Source: Lewinellaceae bacterium
GTDB lineage: Bacteria; Bacteroidota; Bacteroidia; Chitinophagales; Saprospiraceae
Assembly (NCBI GenBank): GCA_020636215.1
Contig: JACJYG010000007.1
Span: 558,001-622,000 of the forward strand
Direction of reading: 5' to 3'
DNA: 64,000 bases
The notes beneath the pieces were generated by a model that was not told where the DNA came from, searched no databases, and saw nothing but the letters and a program-made list of their open reading frames with translations. This document shows, piece after piece, positions 17,772-26,263 of the stretch (its first letter is position 1; every line of letters begins with the position of its first letter). The translations under genes were made by a program, and so were the position numbers.

Positions 17772-18704
17772 ATGTCACTTATAATGGCTCTTCACAAAAG
17801 TGTTCAAACAACCCGACATACAATTAAAGACATTGCGATTAGCATTCGCCCTTACCAGTGGGTGAAAAATGTGCTGGTTTTCGCCGCCTTGTTTTTTTCT
17901 CTATCCTTCCTCAATCCGGAAGCGATCCTATTCAGTATGGCGGCATTTATTTCTTTTTGCCTGGTGAGCGGCAGCGTTTATTTACTAAACGACATTCGCG
18001 ACAAAGAGGCAGACAGCCAGCACCCGGAAAAAAAATACCGGCCCATTGCTTCCGGCAGCTTACCGGTCTCCACTGCCCTTACCTTTTTTATGATATTCCT
18101 GATTTCAGGCCTGGCCATCGCCTTTCTGATCAATTGGAAAGTCCTGTTTTTGATTGGGGTATACCTGTGCCTGAATCTGGGATATTCATTCGGGTTAAAA
18201 AAAGTGGTAATACTGGACGTGATGATTGTCGCGCTTGGCTTTTTGATACGGCCAATGGCCGGGGCATATGCCATTGATGTGGCGGTTTCGCCCTGGTTAT
18301 TTATATGTACTTTGCTTCTGGCGTTACTATTGGTATTAGGAAAGCGCCGGCAGGAATTGGCCATGATGAAATCAGAAGCTGGCAGTCATCGGAAGAGCCT
18401 GGAAGAATACAGCCTTCCATTTCTCGACGGGCTGATGTTTGTGAGTGCGAGTGCCGCCATCGTCACCTACTCTTTATATACCATTGCGGATGATGTCGTT
18501 GCCCGCTTTGGAACCCAATGGCTGATTGCAACGACCCCCCTCGCGATATATGGTATTTTCCGCTACCTGTATTTGGTGTATATTAAAAAGCAGGGGGGAG
18601 ATCCTACCAAAATGATGATCACGGATAAAGCATTCCTTATCAATGGGCTGCTTTGGGTCGCTATGGTATTTTCCATCCTCTACTATTCAAAGCTTATAGC
18701 TTGA
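17772..18704 (+). CDS. UbiA-family prenyltransferase, decaprenyl-phosphate phosphoribosyltransferase-like
   Basis: A 310-residue integral membrane protein with about nine hydrophobic helices. The N-terminal SIRPYQWVKNVLVFAALFF is the hallmark start of 5-phosphoribosyl-1-pyrophosphate:decaprenyl-phosphate transferases. The first Asp motif is NDIRDKEADSQHP, followed by KKYRPIASG. These enzymes transfer phosphoribose to polyprenyl phosphate to begin polyprenyl-phosphoryl pentose donors for cell-surface glycans. A second possible ATG at 17784 removes four residues. The gene runs convergently toward a HAD-family phosphatase (35-bp gap) that could remove the remaining phosphate (inference). Confidence 0.85.
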   Translation: MSLIMALHKSVQTTRHTIKDIAISIRPYQWVKNVLVFAALFFSLSFLNPEAILFSMAAFISFCLVSGSVYLLNDIRDKEADSQHPEKKYRPIASGSLPVSTALTFFMIFLISGLAIAFLINWKVLFLIGVYLCLNLGYSFGLKKVVILDVMIVALGFLIRPMAGAYAIDVAVSPWLFICTLLLALLLVLGKRRQELAMMKSEAGSHRKSLEEYSLPFLDGLMFVSASAAIVTYSLYTIADDVVARFGTQWLIATTPLAIYGIFRYLYLVYIKKQGGDPTKMMITDKAFLINGLLWVAMVFSILYYSKLIA

Positions 18705-18738
18705 TGATGTCTGAGGGAAAGTACTTATTACAGATAAG

Positions 18739-19335
18739 CTATTCCCGGAAGGGCTTGTAATAATGCCTGGTAGCCAGTTCAAAAAGGGCAAAATCTCCCT
18801 TGCTGTCCCCGTAGGCGATTATTTCAACAAAATCTCCCAACTGAAAGGCTTCCCGTAAGCGCCGGGCTTTTTCTTCCCCATAACAATTTGGGCTGTCCAG
18901 TTTGCCGGTGATCAACCCATCGTGGACCTGCAAGCGGGTCCCAATCAAAGGGATCTGCTGCTCGCGGCACCAATAGCCAAGCCAGTTTTCAGCAGAAGAA
19001 CTGACGATGACGATCTGGTCTCCGGCGGCGCGGTGGCCTTCGAGGCATTGAACGGCTGCCGGCCGGAGCAAACCGGGGATTTTTTCCAGCCCAAAGCGTT
19101 TGCAAGCCGCCTCGAATCGGGGCAGGGGTTCGTTGCCGAAAAAATGGGTGAGAAAACGTTCTTTAGCGCGCCAGTTGGGAAACCATCCGGCTTTATAGCG
19201 CAGCAACATGGGCATCAGATAAAGCATTCCCAGGAAAAAACGGGCATTCCCTGAATAGAACCTGGTGAATTCCAGCATAGAATCCCGGCTGGTCAGCGTT
19301 CCATCAAAGTCAAATACGGCAAGTTTGGTTTTCAT
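18739..19335 (-). CDS. HAD-IB family phosphatase (phosphoserine phosphatase-like)
   Basis: From the ATG at 19335 the protein is 198 residues, starting MKTKLAVFDFDGTL. The HAD motif I nucleophile DFDGT is at about residues 8-12, motif II Ser in IVSSSAENW, and motif IV AYGDSKGDFALFE near the C-terminus, with a helical cap typical of subclass IB. It should hydrolyse a small phosphate ester in the cytoplasm. An upstream in-frame start would add 15 residues of unlike composition. A TAACTTTG box lies at 19422-19429. Its position tail-to-tail with the UbiA-type phosphoribosyltransferase suggests a dephosphorylation step on the lipid-linked phosphoribose or its precursor, which is inference only. Confidence 0.85.
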   Translation of the reverse strand: MKTKLAVFDFDGTLTSRDSMLEFTRFYSGNARFFLGMLYLMPMLLRYKAGWFPNWRAKERFLTHFFGNEPLPRFEAACKRFGLEKIPGLLRPAAVQCLEGHRAAGDQIVIVSSSAENWLGYWCREQQIPLIGTRLQVHDGLITGKLDSPNCYGEEKARRLREAFQLGDFVEIIAYGDSKGDFALFELATRHYYKPFRE

Positions 19336-19421
19336 TTTTTCGACAACAATTAGGCCACATCGGCAGAAAGAAGCCGGCATTGTGAAGAGGCCGCCAATCA
19401 GTACGCCTGGAAATATGCTTG

Positions 19422-19429
19422 CAAAGTTA
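19422..19429 (-). promoter_or_regulatory. Bacteroidota-type -7 box (TAACTTTG) for the HAD phosphatase gene
   Basis: On the minus strand the sequence TAACTTTG fits the TAnnTTTG consensus of the Bacteroidota primary sigma factor. It is 87 bp upstream of the chosen ATG at 19335. No strong -33 TTTG is obvious. Confidence 0.5.
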
Positions 19430-19617
19430 GGCTAAACAACTTGGAATATGCAGCTCTGAAAGAGCATGCTGCATGGGATTTAAAAAACACTTGAACAGCA
19501 ATGGCTTTTGCCCTACAAAAACCAGTGAAAGCTTTAATACAAAGAATACGTACCTGGGTTTCCTGGTACCGTCAGTATGGCAAACTTCTACTTTTCGATA
19601 ACCTAACACGACCCACT

Positions 19618-20682
19618 ATGACCACTAAACCCCAAACACCCTTTGAGGCTAAAAACCAGAAGGGGTGGAAAACACCGGCGCCTTCCCCCCTGAACGAAAT
19701 GGCCGAGCGGTATTTACCTAATACCGAACCCCCGGCAGTTTTATCTTCGCCGGAAGAACTTAACGGCATGGCGGCTGTAAAGCCCGAGCATGCGATTATC
19801 GTCCAACAACGGCTCAATGAGCTGCGGTCGGTCAATTCCAGTTTGATCCGCTTAAATGCCCAACTTCGGGTTGGTGGCTACCTCATCGGTTGCGTTGAAA
19901 CCACCCAGTTGCGCAAAAAGCGAGTCCTGAAGCAGCTGCCATGGCCTTTTAAAAAGTTGCTTTATGGAATGGATGTCCTGCTCAAAAGGGCCTGGTCCAG
20001 GTTGCCTGTACTAAAAAAAATGTATTTCCGGCCAGCCTCAGGACGCAGCTGGGCCATGTCCGAGGTCGAAGTCCTGGGCCGCTTGTGCGCCTGCGGGTTC
20101 TATCCTGATGATACTGTGGAAGAAAAGGGGCTTCTCTATTTCTTTGCCCGGAAAGTGGCAACAATTGAAAAGGCGCCGAAAGCAGGAACCGGCCCCGTTA
20201 TCCCGCTGTCCAGAGTGGGCAAAGGAGGGAAACAAATCACCGTGTATAAGTTTCGAACTATGTACCCCTATTCGGAATATTTGCAGGAATTTGTTTTTAA
20301 TAATAATGGTTTGCAAGAGGGCGGGAAATTTAAGGACGACCCCAGAATCACTCCTACAGGCCGGATCATGCGCAAATATTGGGTGGATGAACTACCCAAC
20401 CTCATTAGCATCTGTAGAGGCCAAATGAAACTATTCGGCCTGCGCCCTATAAGTGAACACTATCTCAGCCTCTATCCGGAATCTTTTCAGCAATTGCGAA
20501 AACGCTTTAAACCAGGCCTGGTGCCTCCTGAATACGTTGATTTGCCCACGACGATAGATGAGATTGTAGAATCCGAAAGCCGGTATTTGGAAGCCTACCA
20601 GAGACAGCCATTCCAAACGGACCTGAGGTACATGAGTAAAGCCTTTTACAATATTTTTATCAAAAAGGTGAGAAGCCACTAA
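19618..20682 (+). CDS. Sugar transferase (PF02397-type phosphoglycosyl transferase) with methyltransferase-like N-terminal part
   Basis: From the ATG at 19618 the protein has 354 residues; an upstream in-frame ATG at 19501 would add 39. The C-terminal 150 residues carry the bacterial sugar transferase signatures VGKGGKQITVYKFRTM, DPRITPTGRIMRKYWVDELP and KLFGLRPISEHY, KPGLVPPEY. It should transfer a sugar phosphate to undecaprenyl phosphate, starting the lipid-linked glycan. The middle part (GGYLIGCVETTQLRKKR) resembles the end of a SAM methyltransferase core rather than the multi-helix domain of WbaP. No strong membrane helices are visible, so membrane contact is probably by a re-entrant or amphipathic helix. 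It closes the polysaccharide region. Confidence 0.85.
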   Translation: MTTKPQTPFEAKNQKGWKTPAPSPLNEMAERYLPNTEPPAVLSSPEELNGMAAVKPEHAIIVQQRLNELRSVNSSLIRLNAQLRVGGYLIGCVETTQLRKKRVLKQLPWPFKKLLYGMDVLLKRAWSRLPVLKKMYFRPASGRSWAMSEVEVLGRLCACGFYPDDTVEEKGLLYFFARKVATIEKAPKAGTGPVIPLSRVGKGGKQITVYKFRTMYPYSEYLQEFVFNNNGLQEGGKFKDDPRITPTGRIMRKYWVDELPNLISICRGQMKLFGLRPISEHYLSLYPESFQQLRKRFKPGLVPPEYVDLPTTIDEIVESESRYLEAYQRQPFQTDLRYMSKAFYNIFIKKVRSH

Positions 20683-20736
20683 GGTGAGGGAGAACAGTTA
20701 AAGACGTAATAACACCAATTTTCGCCCCCTTATTTC

Positions 20737-20772
20737 GCCCTGCGGCCCACTATCGGCCGTGGGGCTTTTTTT
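20737..20772 (+). terminator. Rho-independent terminator after the sugar transferase
   Basis: GCCCTGCGGCC (20737-20747) and GGCCGTGGGGC (20755-20765) form an 11-bp stem with two G-T wobbles and a 7-base loop, followed directly by seven T (20766-20772). It lies 54 bp after the stop and ends the + strand polysaccharide cluster. Confidence 0.85.
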
Positions 20773-20853
20773 GTGCCTAAAGCACTGTTTCCAGCAATTA
20801 TAGCACGTTTTTTTGGAAAGCTTAGTTGGCAAGCGTTCCCCCTCACTGCTCTT

Positions 20854-21016
20854 AGAAGCTGTTTGAATTTAGTCCTTCAGTTTTATTATGCCTCTTTTTC
20901 CGCCACTCTGCGGCTTTTTTTCGCCCCGTACCTATGGGTACGAGGCTCAAAAAGAGCCTTGATTGACGAAAAAATAGCCTATAATAAATTCTAAAAACCA
21001 AATTCAAACAGCTTCT
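20854..21016 (+). repeat. Type B palindromic MITE-like element, copy B1
   Basis: A 163-bp element with perfect 17-bp terminal inverted repeats beginning AGAAGCTGTTTGAATTT, a central palindrome GTACC/GGTAC and internal mini-hairpins (GGCTC AAAAA GAGCC; CCGC/GCGG). The copy at 40862-41024 is its reverse complement with one base difference. It shares architecture and the internal string CAAAAAGAGCCTTG with the type A elements. TA dinucleotides flank both ends. There is no coding content. Confidence 0.88.
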
Positions 21017-21135
21017 TAAAGTAATACACTTTAGAAAAAAAAACAAGTGATCTGATTTATAGTTGTTTAATTGCCGTCTCCTTGCCTGCCGCCCGTCCAG
21101 CGCTCGCCCGGAATGACAGGCTGCGGCCTTGTCGG

Positions 21136-23562
21136 TTAGTTCCGCCGATGTCCTTTCGGCTGTCCATTCCCTTTTGTTCTGCCGACTGACATACTAAAAA
21201 CCCCAACGCCCCCATACACTGCGCCCGCCAAAACCATCACCCACCAAAAACCCAACTCTATCGCGATGATAGTAGCCAGAGCGGTACTGATAACGGAAAA
21301 ATATCCATTAATGCCCCAGGCCCAGGGAATGGAACTCTGCCCTGTTTCCGCAAGGTAGCGGATGCCGGTAGGAAAAGGCAGGCCCATGACGAAACCGAGG
21401 GGGGCAGTAAGCAATAGCAAAAGCCCTAGTTTGGCGCTCGTCGGCAGGCCAATGGCTGCCTGCAGGGTGGGTTGCATGATGGCCATATAGAGGAAGAGGA
21501 GCAGTGCAAGGAGTATTGGCGCAAGCCACAGCCTTCTGCTTAACCCTTTCCACCGTCCCGAACAGAAGCTACCCAGCCCGGAGGCGATTAGCAAAATGCT
21601 GATGACCGCCGCTGTGGCGAAGATGGGATGGCCGAAAAATAAGATGAATTGCTGGATGAGTAAGATCTCCACGAATAAATACCCCAGGCCCAGGCCGCCA
21701 AAATAGAGCAGTATCCAGCCCTTACGGCCGCCCCCAAAACCTATCCGGAAAAGTGGAAGTATGATAAGCGCCAGGGCGGCCACCAGTATCTGTACGAAAG
21801 TGAGCAATACGATGAGGTATCCAGCTTCCAGGAACGGCAGGCTTTGAGCGCCCCACATCCCCGTTAAAGCAGGCAGGCTCCGCCAGCGGAGAAACTGTGA
21901 AAAGAAGGGCCGGTTGTCTGTAGCCGGGCGGATATTGAAATCGTAAGCCTCGTAGAAGGACTCCCGTTCCGGGGAAAGGATGGCGTCAACATGATCGAAG
22001 AAAAGGCTATCCTGCCATTGATTATATTGTTGCCGCTCGGCAGCTTGAAGGCCGGGTAAAAGGACAGGGTCGAAAAGCCTTTCGTCGCAAAAAGCGCGTA
22101 CTGCTTGTATTTCCATTTTTGTAAATGGTTCTTTTTTCAGTAAAAAGGTGATATCACCCCAACTCCTGATCCCAATTAAATGAGCCTTTTTGTTAGACAG
22201 GCCTTCCATTTCCAATACTGCTGCCATCGTGGCCTCTATCTTGAGTGGATTTCGCACTGGATAATCCATCCAGGAACTGACGCTGATCATGCCATTGGGT
22301 TTCAGTTTGCGCCACATCTGCCGGAAAGCCTCTACGGTCATACCATATTGTTCCTGAAGCGCATTAAGGCCTGCCGTGCCCCCGAAAGCACTGACGAGGG
22401 GCAGAACGATCAGGTCATAAGTATTGGTGTCGGTATATAAGAAGGTGCGGCTTTCCACTTGGTGGAGGGCCAGCCCGGGCTGAAATAGCAGAGAATCGGT
22501 TTCTGCCGCCAACTCGTGCTGTAGTAAGCCCACGATTGCCGGATTGCCCTCTACCCAGTCAATCTTTTCCACCCGATGCGCCAGGGCATGGGCTATTTGC
22601 TCTCCTGTTCCAGCATTAAGGGCTAATACCTTTTTGGGGGTTTGGAGCCAGTAGGGTAGAGCGCCGGTGGTAAAATCGAGAATATAGGCTGAATCGGGAT
22701 CCGGAGTTGGCACTACCGCTCCCATCCAATCGCCATTGTTGAACACCGCCTTTCGGTTCGGAACCGTACCCTGGAAATTCAGGCTCAATGCGGGCGCGTA
22801 ACGCAAGGCAGGGGAGGCAACCACCTGCATCCAGCCATAGGGGCTGTTCTGCTCGTGCTCAATGACTGCTTCCGGCAGAAGTAGGGTTTTGCTCAAGCTT
22901 TTGTACTCCGAGAGAAAGAGCTTTGGTGGAAATGCAAGCGCCCCAGTGACTATCAGTAGCGCCAGGACTCCTATTACACCGGCCAGGCGCTTGTTCGGCC
23001 CTTTCAAAGCGGCCCAGCCTGCTATGATGGGCAATAGGGCAGTGAAGGCGGGTATTTTCCAGGAGGGAAGGCACCACAACAACCCAATGGCCACCAATCC
23101 ACCCAGCCCGGAGCCCAGCAAATCGGCAAAATACAAGCGGCTGATCTGTTGACTGAAACGAACAAACGCCAGCCCGATAGCCAAAGCTGCCAGAAAAAAA
23201 GGAATGAAAAAGAGCAAATAGGTAAGCACCAAACGCCCCCCTTGCCAGAAATCATTCAACAATAGGTAAGTGTCGAATCGGATGGCCTTTAAACTGGAAC
23301 AGCCAACTACTACGGCCATGCTGGCCCCACAAAGAAATAGAAAGATAGGAAAAGCCGTTTCGAATTGCCTCAACAGCCTTTTTTCAAATAAGGAGAGGAA
23401 AGTGCCCGCCGCTCCAAACCCCAACATGGCCACCGAGATCACCATATAGGCAAAGTGATGCCATTGGGTGATGGAAAATACCTGCATTAACGCTAACTCG
23501 AAGGCGATAACTGCAGTCGACAACAGTCCTACGGAAAGACTATACCGGTTTAGCGCTGCCAT
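21136..23562 (-). CDS. Spermidine synthase-like membrane protein (SpeE-type domain within multi-pass helices)
   Basis: An 808-residue protein. About seven N-terminal helices (from SVGLLSTAVIAFELALMQ) and about seven C-terminal helices enclose a soluble Rossmann-like domain around residues 290-440 (KVLALNAGTGEQIAHAL, DWVEGNPAIVGLL, YDLIVLPLV). This layout matches the fused permease/spermidine synthase-like family of bacteria. The position where aminopropyltransferases have the catalytic Asp (YDxIxxD) reads YDLIVLP, so real polyamine synthesis is doubtful. Transport or sensing of a small molecule is possible. It starts a minus-strand block and is 52 bp from the PCMT gene upstream. Confidence 0.8.
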   Translation of the reverse strand: MAALNRYSLSVGLLSTAVIAFELALMQVFSITQWHHFAYMVISVAMLGFGAAGTFLSLFEKRLLRQFETAFPIFLFLCGASMAVVVGCSSLKAIRFDTYLLLNDFWQGGRLVLTYLLFFIPFFLAALAIGLAFVRFSQQISRLYFADLLGSGLGGLVAIGLLWCLPSWKIPAFTALLPIIAGWAALKGPNKRLAGVIGVLALLIVTGALAFPPKLFLSEYKSLSKTLLLPEAVIEHEQNSPYGWMQVVASPALRYAPALSLNFQGTVPNRKAVFNNGDWMGAVVPTPDPDSAYILDFTTGALPYWLQTPKKVLALNAGTGEQIAHALAHRVEKIDWVEGNPAIVGLLQHELAAETDSLLFQPGLALHQVESRTFLYTDTNTYDLIVLPLVSAFGGTAGLNALQEQYGMTVEAFRQMWRKLKPNGMISVSSWMDYPVRNPLKIEATMAAVLEMEGLSNKKAHLIGIRSWGDITFLLKKEPFTKMEIQAVRAFCDERLFDPVLLPGLQAAERQQYNQWQDSLFFDHVDAILSPERESFYEAYDFNIRPATDNRPFFSQFLRWRSLPALTGMWGAQSLPFLEAGYLIVLLTFVQILVAALALIILPLFRIGFGGGRKGWILLYFGGLGLGYLFVEILLIQQFILFFGHPIFATAAVISILLIASGLGSFCSGRWKGLSRRLWLAPILLALLLFLYMAIMQPTLQAAIGLPTSAKLGLLLLLTAPLGFVMGLPFPTGIRYLAETGQSSIPWAWGINGYFSVISTALATIIAIELGFWWVMVLAGAVYGGVGVFSMSVGRTKGNGQPKGHRRN

Positions 23563-23614
23563 CTAAGTTATTTTGGGGTTCCTGACTCATCTGACACTAT
23601 AGCACAATAACCAT

Positions 23615-24310
23615 TCAATCCCCCTCCCTGGTAAACGGTACAAACCGAACCGGGAACAAACTCGTCGTTTTTATCTTGTTGCCAGTCTTCTCCACCAGCA
23701 TCAGCGTTTGAACCAGGAAAGGCGAACCCACCGGGATCACCATTTTGCCGCCGGGCTTCAGCTGTTTGACCAATGGTGGCGGGATATACTCCGTGGCAGC
23801 TGTCACGATAATGGCGTCGTAAGGGCCGTGTTCTTCCCAGCCGTAGTAGCCGTCCCCGGCCTTAACCTGAACGTTGCTGTACCCCAGTTTTTTCAACCTG
23901 CCTTTCGCCTGCTCTCCCAGTTCTTTTACGATCTCAACGGTATAAACCTCATCCACGATCTCTGCCAGCACAGCGGCCTGATAGCCGGAACCCGTTCCGA
24001 TCTCCAGCACTTTGAAACCGGATTTTGGTTCGATCACCTCCGTCATACAGGCTACGATGTATGGCTGTGAGATGGTCTGCCCGTAACCGATGGGCAGCGG
24101 GCCGTCGTTATATGCCTGCCGCCGGTAGCTTTCGGGAACAAAAAGGTGGCGCTGAACATTGCGCATGGCGGCCAGGGTGGCCTTATCCGAAACGCCCCGG
24201 TTTTCGATCTGATATTTGACCATGTTAGCCCGCTCTTCCCGGTAAGTGTCCTGTGGGAAGGCTTCTGTCGCCAGGGCCAGCAGGAATGCTAAACTTCCTA
24301 TCCACTTCAT
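23615..24310 (-). CDS. pcm: Protein-L-isoaspartate O-methyltransferase with signal peptide
   Basis: With the ATG at 24310 the protein has 231 residues and begins with an export signal (MKWIGSLAFLLALATEAFPQ). A longer in-frame start at 24385 would bury that signal behind 25 charged residues. The PCMT hallmark IGYGQTISQPYIVACMTE is followed by VLEIGTGSGYQAAVLA (SAM-binding motif I), VYTVEIV and VKAGDGYYGW. The family repairs isoaspartyl residues in aged proteins. The signal peptide places this copy in the periplasm, as in a subset of Gram-negative homologs. How SAM would reach it there is unclear. Confidence 0.88.
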   Translation of the reverse strand: MKWIGSLAFLLALATEAFPQDTYREERANMVKYQIENRGVSDKATLAAMRNVQRHLFVPESYRRQAYNDGPLPIGYGQTISQPYIVACMTEVIEPKSGFKVLEIGTGSGYQAAVLAEIVDEVYTVEIVKELGEQAKGRLKKLGYSNVQVKAGDGYYGWEEHGPYDAIIVTAATEYIPPPLVKQLKPGGKMVIPVGSPFLVQTLMLVEKTGNKIKTTSLFPVRFVPFTREGD

Positions 24311-24547
24311 GATCTCTCTGGTTTTTGCCCTTTTCTCAATAGGCTGCAATGCCCCCTCACGCGGGGCGCCTATTGGCTTCTTCAACCCACAAAAGATAAG
24401 AAAAATGGATGAACGAGGAAATGAGGAAAATCACTAGCGCCTCGCTGGCTGGCTCCAAAAGGTTCTCATTTAGGGGCTAGCTGTCGTCCTATGTGCGCTA
24501 TGTGGCTATGTGTTTTTCAACCTAATAAGGGGGCCGCCGACTGGCGC

Positions 24548-25609
24548 TCAGTCCTTCTGCCGGTTGAGCCCCATTGCCTTGAGGATGAACTTTGGGATCG
24601 GCTTGCCGGGCTTCCGCTTTTTGAGGTTGAGGTACCAACCCAGTTTTTTCAGGATGGGAAGTTTGTGCGTTTCAACAAACTCGATCAGCGTGCCATCCGG
24701 ATCTTCGGTATAGGTAAATCGGCCGGCGGCCTCACCCATGTCGAAGCTATTCTGGCTGTCGACGGTAAAAGGGAAGCCAGTTGCCTCACAGGTAGCTTTG
24801 AGGGCATCCATGTTCACGACGTCATAGCAAAGGTGGATAAAGCCCAGGTCGCCCCATAAGCGGCCACCGTATATCTTTTTGGGGCTGCGCCCTTCCACTT
24901 GTACCAATTCCAGCTCGTTTCGCCCGAAAAGCTTGGCGAAGGGGCCAGCGAGTTCTCTACTTTGGCGCAGCAACACGCGGCGCATAGGGGAGTAGCCACC
25001 GGGAATATGCTGCAATTCTTCGAACTGGCCCTGCTCATCATAAACCACCTCATCGTAGCCCAGAATATCCCGATAGAACTTCAAGGATCCTTCAATATCC
25101 GACACTCCGATAATAGCCCCTACAACCCCGCCGGTGGGTTGTTTACGAAACTGGAACCAGTCTTTGGATTCCACTACCTGGAAGAAATTACCATATAGGT
25201 CACGCGTAAAAAAGTGAGCCGGGCCATTCTTTAGCCGGCTAATTTCAGAGACACACGCGATATTATTTTCCTGAAAATACCGGTAAGCCAGATGGATGTC
25301 GGGGCTCTTGATCTTGCTGGCAAAAATGCCATAATCACCGATCTGTATCTCAAAATCCGATGCCGCTGGTTTACGGCAGGTATACTGCCAGATCTCGAAG
25401 CCGCCTCCACCCTGTAGATTGAGCGCCAATATAGCGTAGCGGCTGCGAGGCTTCCCACCGGTGTAGGGCAGCATGAGCCCTGCCTGAGCTTTTTCCTTAA
25501 ATACTGGAACATCAACACCAAATTGGCGGCGGTACCAAGCCCAAGCCGCATCGGCATCCTGTACGCCCACCCCAATCTGCTGAATACCTCCGATAAGATA
25601 ACTCGTCAT
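24548..25609 (-). CDS. VOC family protein with two glyoxalase-type domains
   Basis: A 353-residue protein from ATG 25609 (MTSYLIGGIQQIGVGVQDAD). An earlier in-frame start adds nine residues. Two vicinal-oxygen-chelate domains are visible. The first starts GIQQIGVGVQDADAAWAWY, and the second near residue 155 starts GAIIGVSDIEGSLKFYRDILGY and contains the late acidic metal ligand in DPDGTLIEFVE. The order of paired beta-alpha-beta modules resembles two-domain dioxygenases/glyoxalases such as 4-hydroxyphenylpyruvate dioxygenase relatives. The reaction is unknown. It is monocistronic or leads into the PCMT gene across 237 bp without a visible terminator. Confidence 0.8.
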   Translation of the reverse strand: MTSYLIGGIQQIGVGVQDADAAWAWYRRQFGVDVPVFKEKAQAGLMLPYTGGKPRSRYAILALNLQGGGGFEIWQYTCRKPAASDFEIQIGDYGIFASKIKSPDIHLAYRYFQENNIACVSEISRLKNGPAHFFTRDLYGNFFQVVESKDWFQFRKQPTGGVVGAIIGVSDIEGSLKFYRDILGYDEVVYDEQGQFEELQHIPGGYSPMRRVLLRQSRELAGPFAKLFGRNELELVQVEGRSPKKIYGGRLWGDLGFIHLCYDVVNMDALKATCEATGFPFTVDSQNSFDMGEAAGRFTYTEDPDGTLIEFVETHKLPILKKLGWYLNLKKRKPGKPIPKFILKAMGLNRQKD

Positions 25610-25815
25610 TATTCTGATATTTAGAAACACGGCCACACAAGCAACCGCCGGAGCAATATGCTTCTGATTATGACTTGGGTAGTAAAGTGTTGAAAGATTC
25701 CCTGAGGCTTGAAATTTTCCGGGAAACTAATTTTGAGCCCGAAAGAAAAGGATTTTTCGGGAGGGAAAGAATCATCCGGTTAAAAAAAATGGTCAAACCG
25801 CCGGCCTTATCCCGC

Positions 25816-26214
25816 TTACCGCTTCGACCGACGCGCCTCAAACCAAATTTCGCTCTGTTCTTCAGGGTCTCCGTTATAGTTAACCGTTATCTCTTCGCCC
25901 GCATCAATATCGCGCAGCGCAAAAAAATCCAGGGTATTATGGTCAAAATCAGGGATATATTCAGCATTGGGGTCGTAGTCGTGGTTAAACAGAGACCCAT
26001 ATCCCAGCGCAATGGCGCATTCCTCTTCTTTTTCACCCCATATGAAGTAATAATCGTATAAACCGGTTTCATCCAGATGTTGCCGATGAGCTTGCGGCAT
26101 GACGATCATCGGGCAGATCTCAATAAGAGCGCCGGCCGGAATGGCTGCTGCCGTGAATACTCCCCGGCCTCCCAGCGGGCTAGGGGCAATGTATAGCGAA
26201 TCGATGCGCTGCAT
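25816..26214 (-). CDS. SET domain-containing protein (small)
   Basis: A 132-residue protein that is essentially one SET domain: PLGGRGVFTAAAIPAG (N-terminal SET strand), a SAM/lysine pocket motif LFNHDYDPNAEY (NHxxxPN) and the C-terminal GEEITVNYNGD (GEExxxxY). SET domains are SAM-dependent protein lysine methyltransferases; small bacterial members have mostly unknown substrates. No signal peptide is seen. It ends 206 bp from the VOC gene start and begins 49 bp after the end of the M90 peptidase gene, all on the minus strand. Confidence 0.88.
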   Translation of the reverse strand: MQRIDSLYIAPSPLGGRGVFTAAAIPAGALIEICPMIVMPQAHRQHLDETGLYDYYFIWGEKEEECAIALGYGSLFNHDYDPNAEYIPDFDHNTLDFFALRDIDAGEEITVNYNGDPEEQSEIWFEARRSKR

Positions 26215-26263
26215 GGTAGAATGCGTAAATGCTGAACTGTAAAAATGCGAAAATGTTCGCTAT

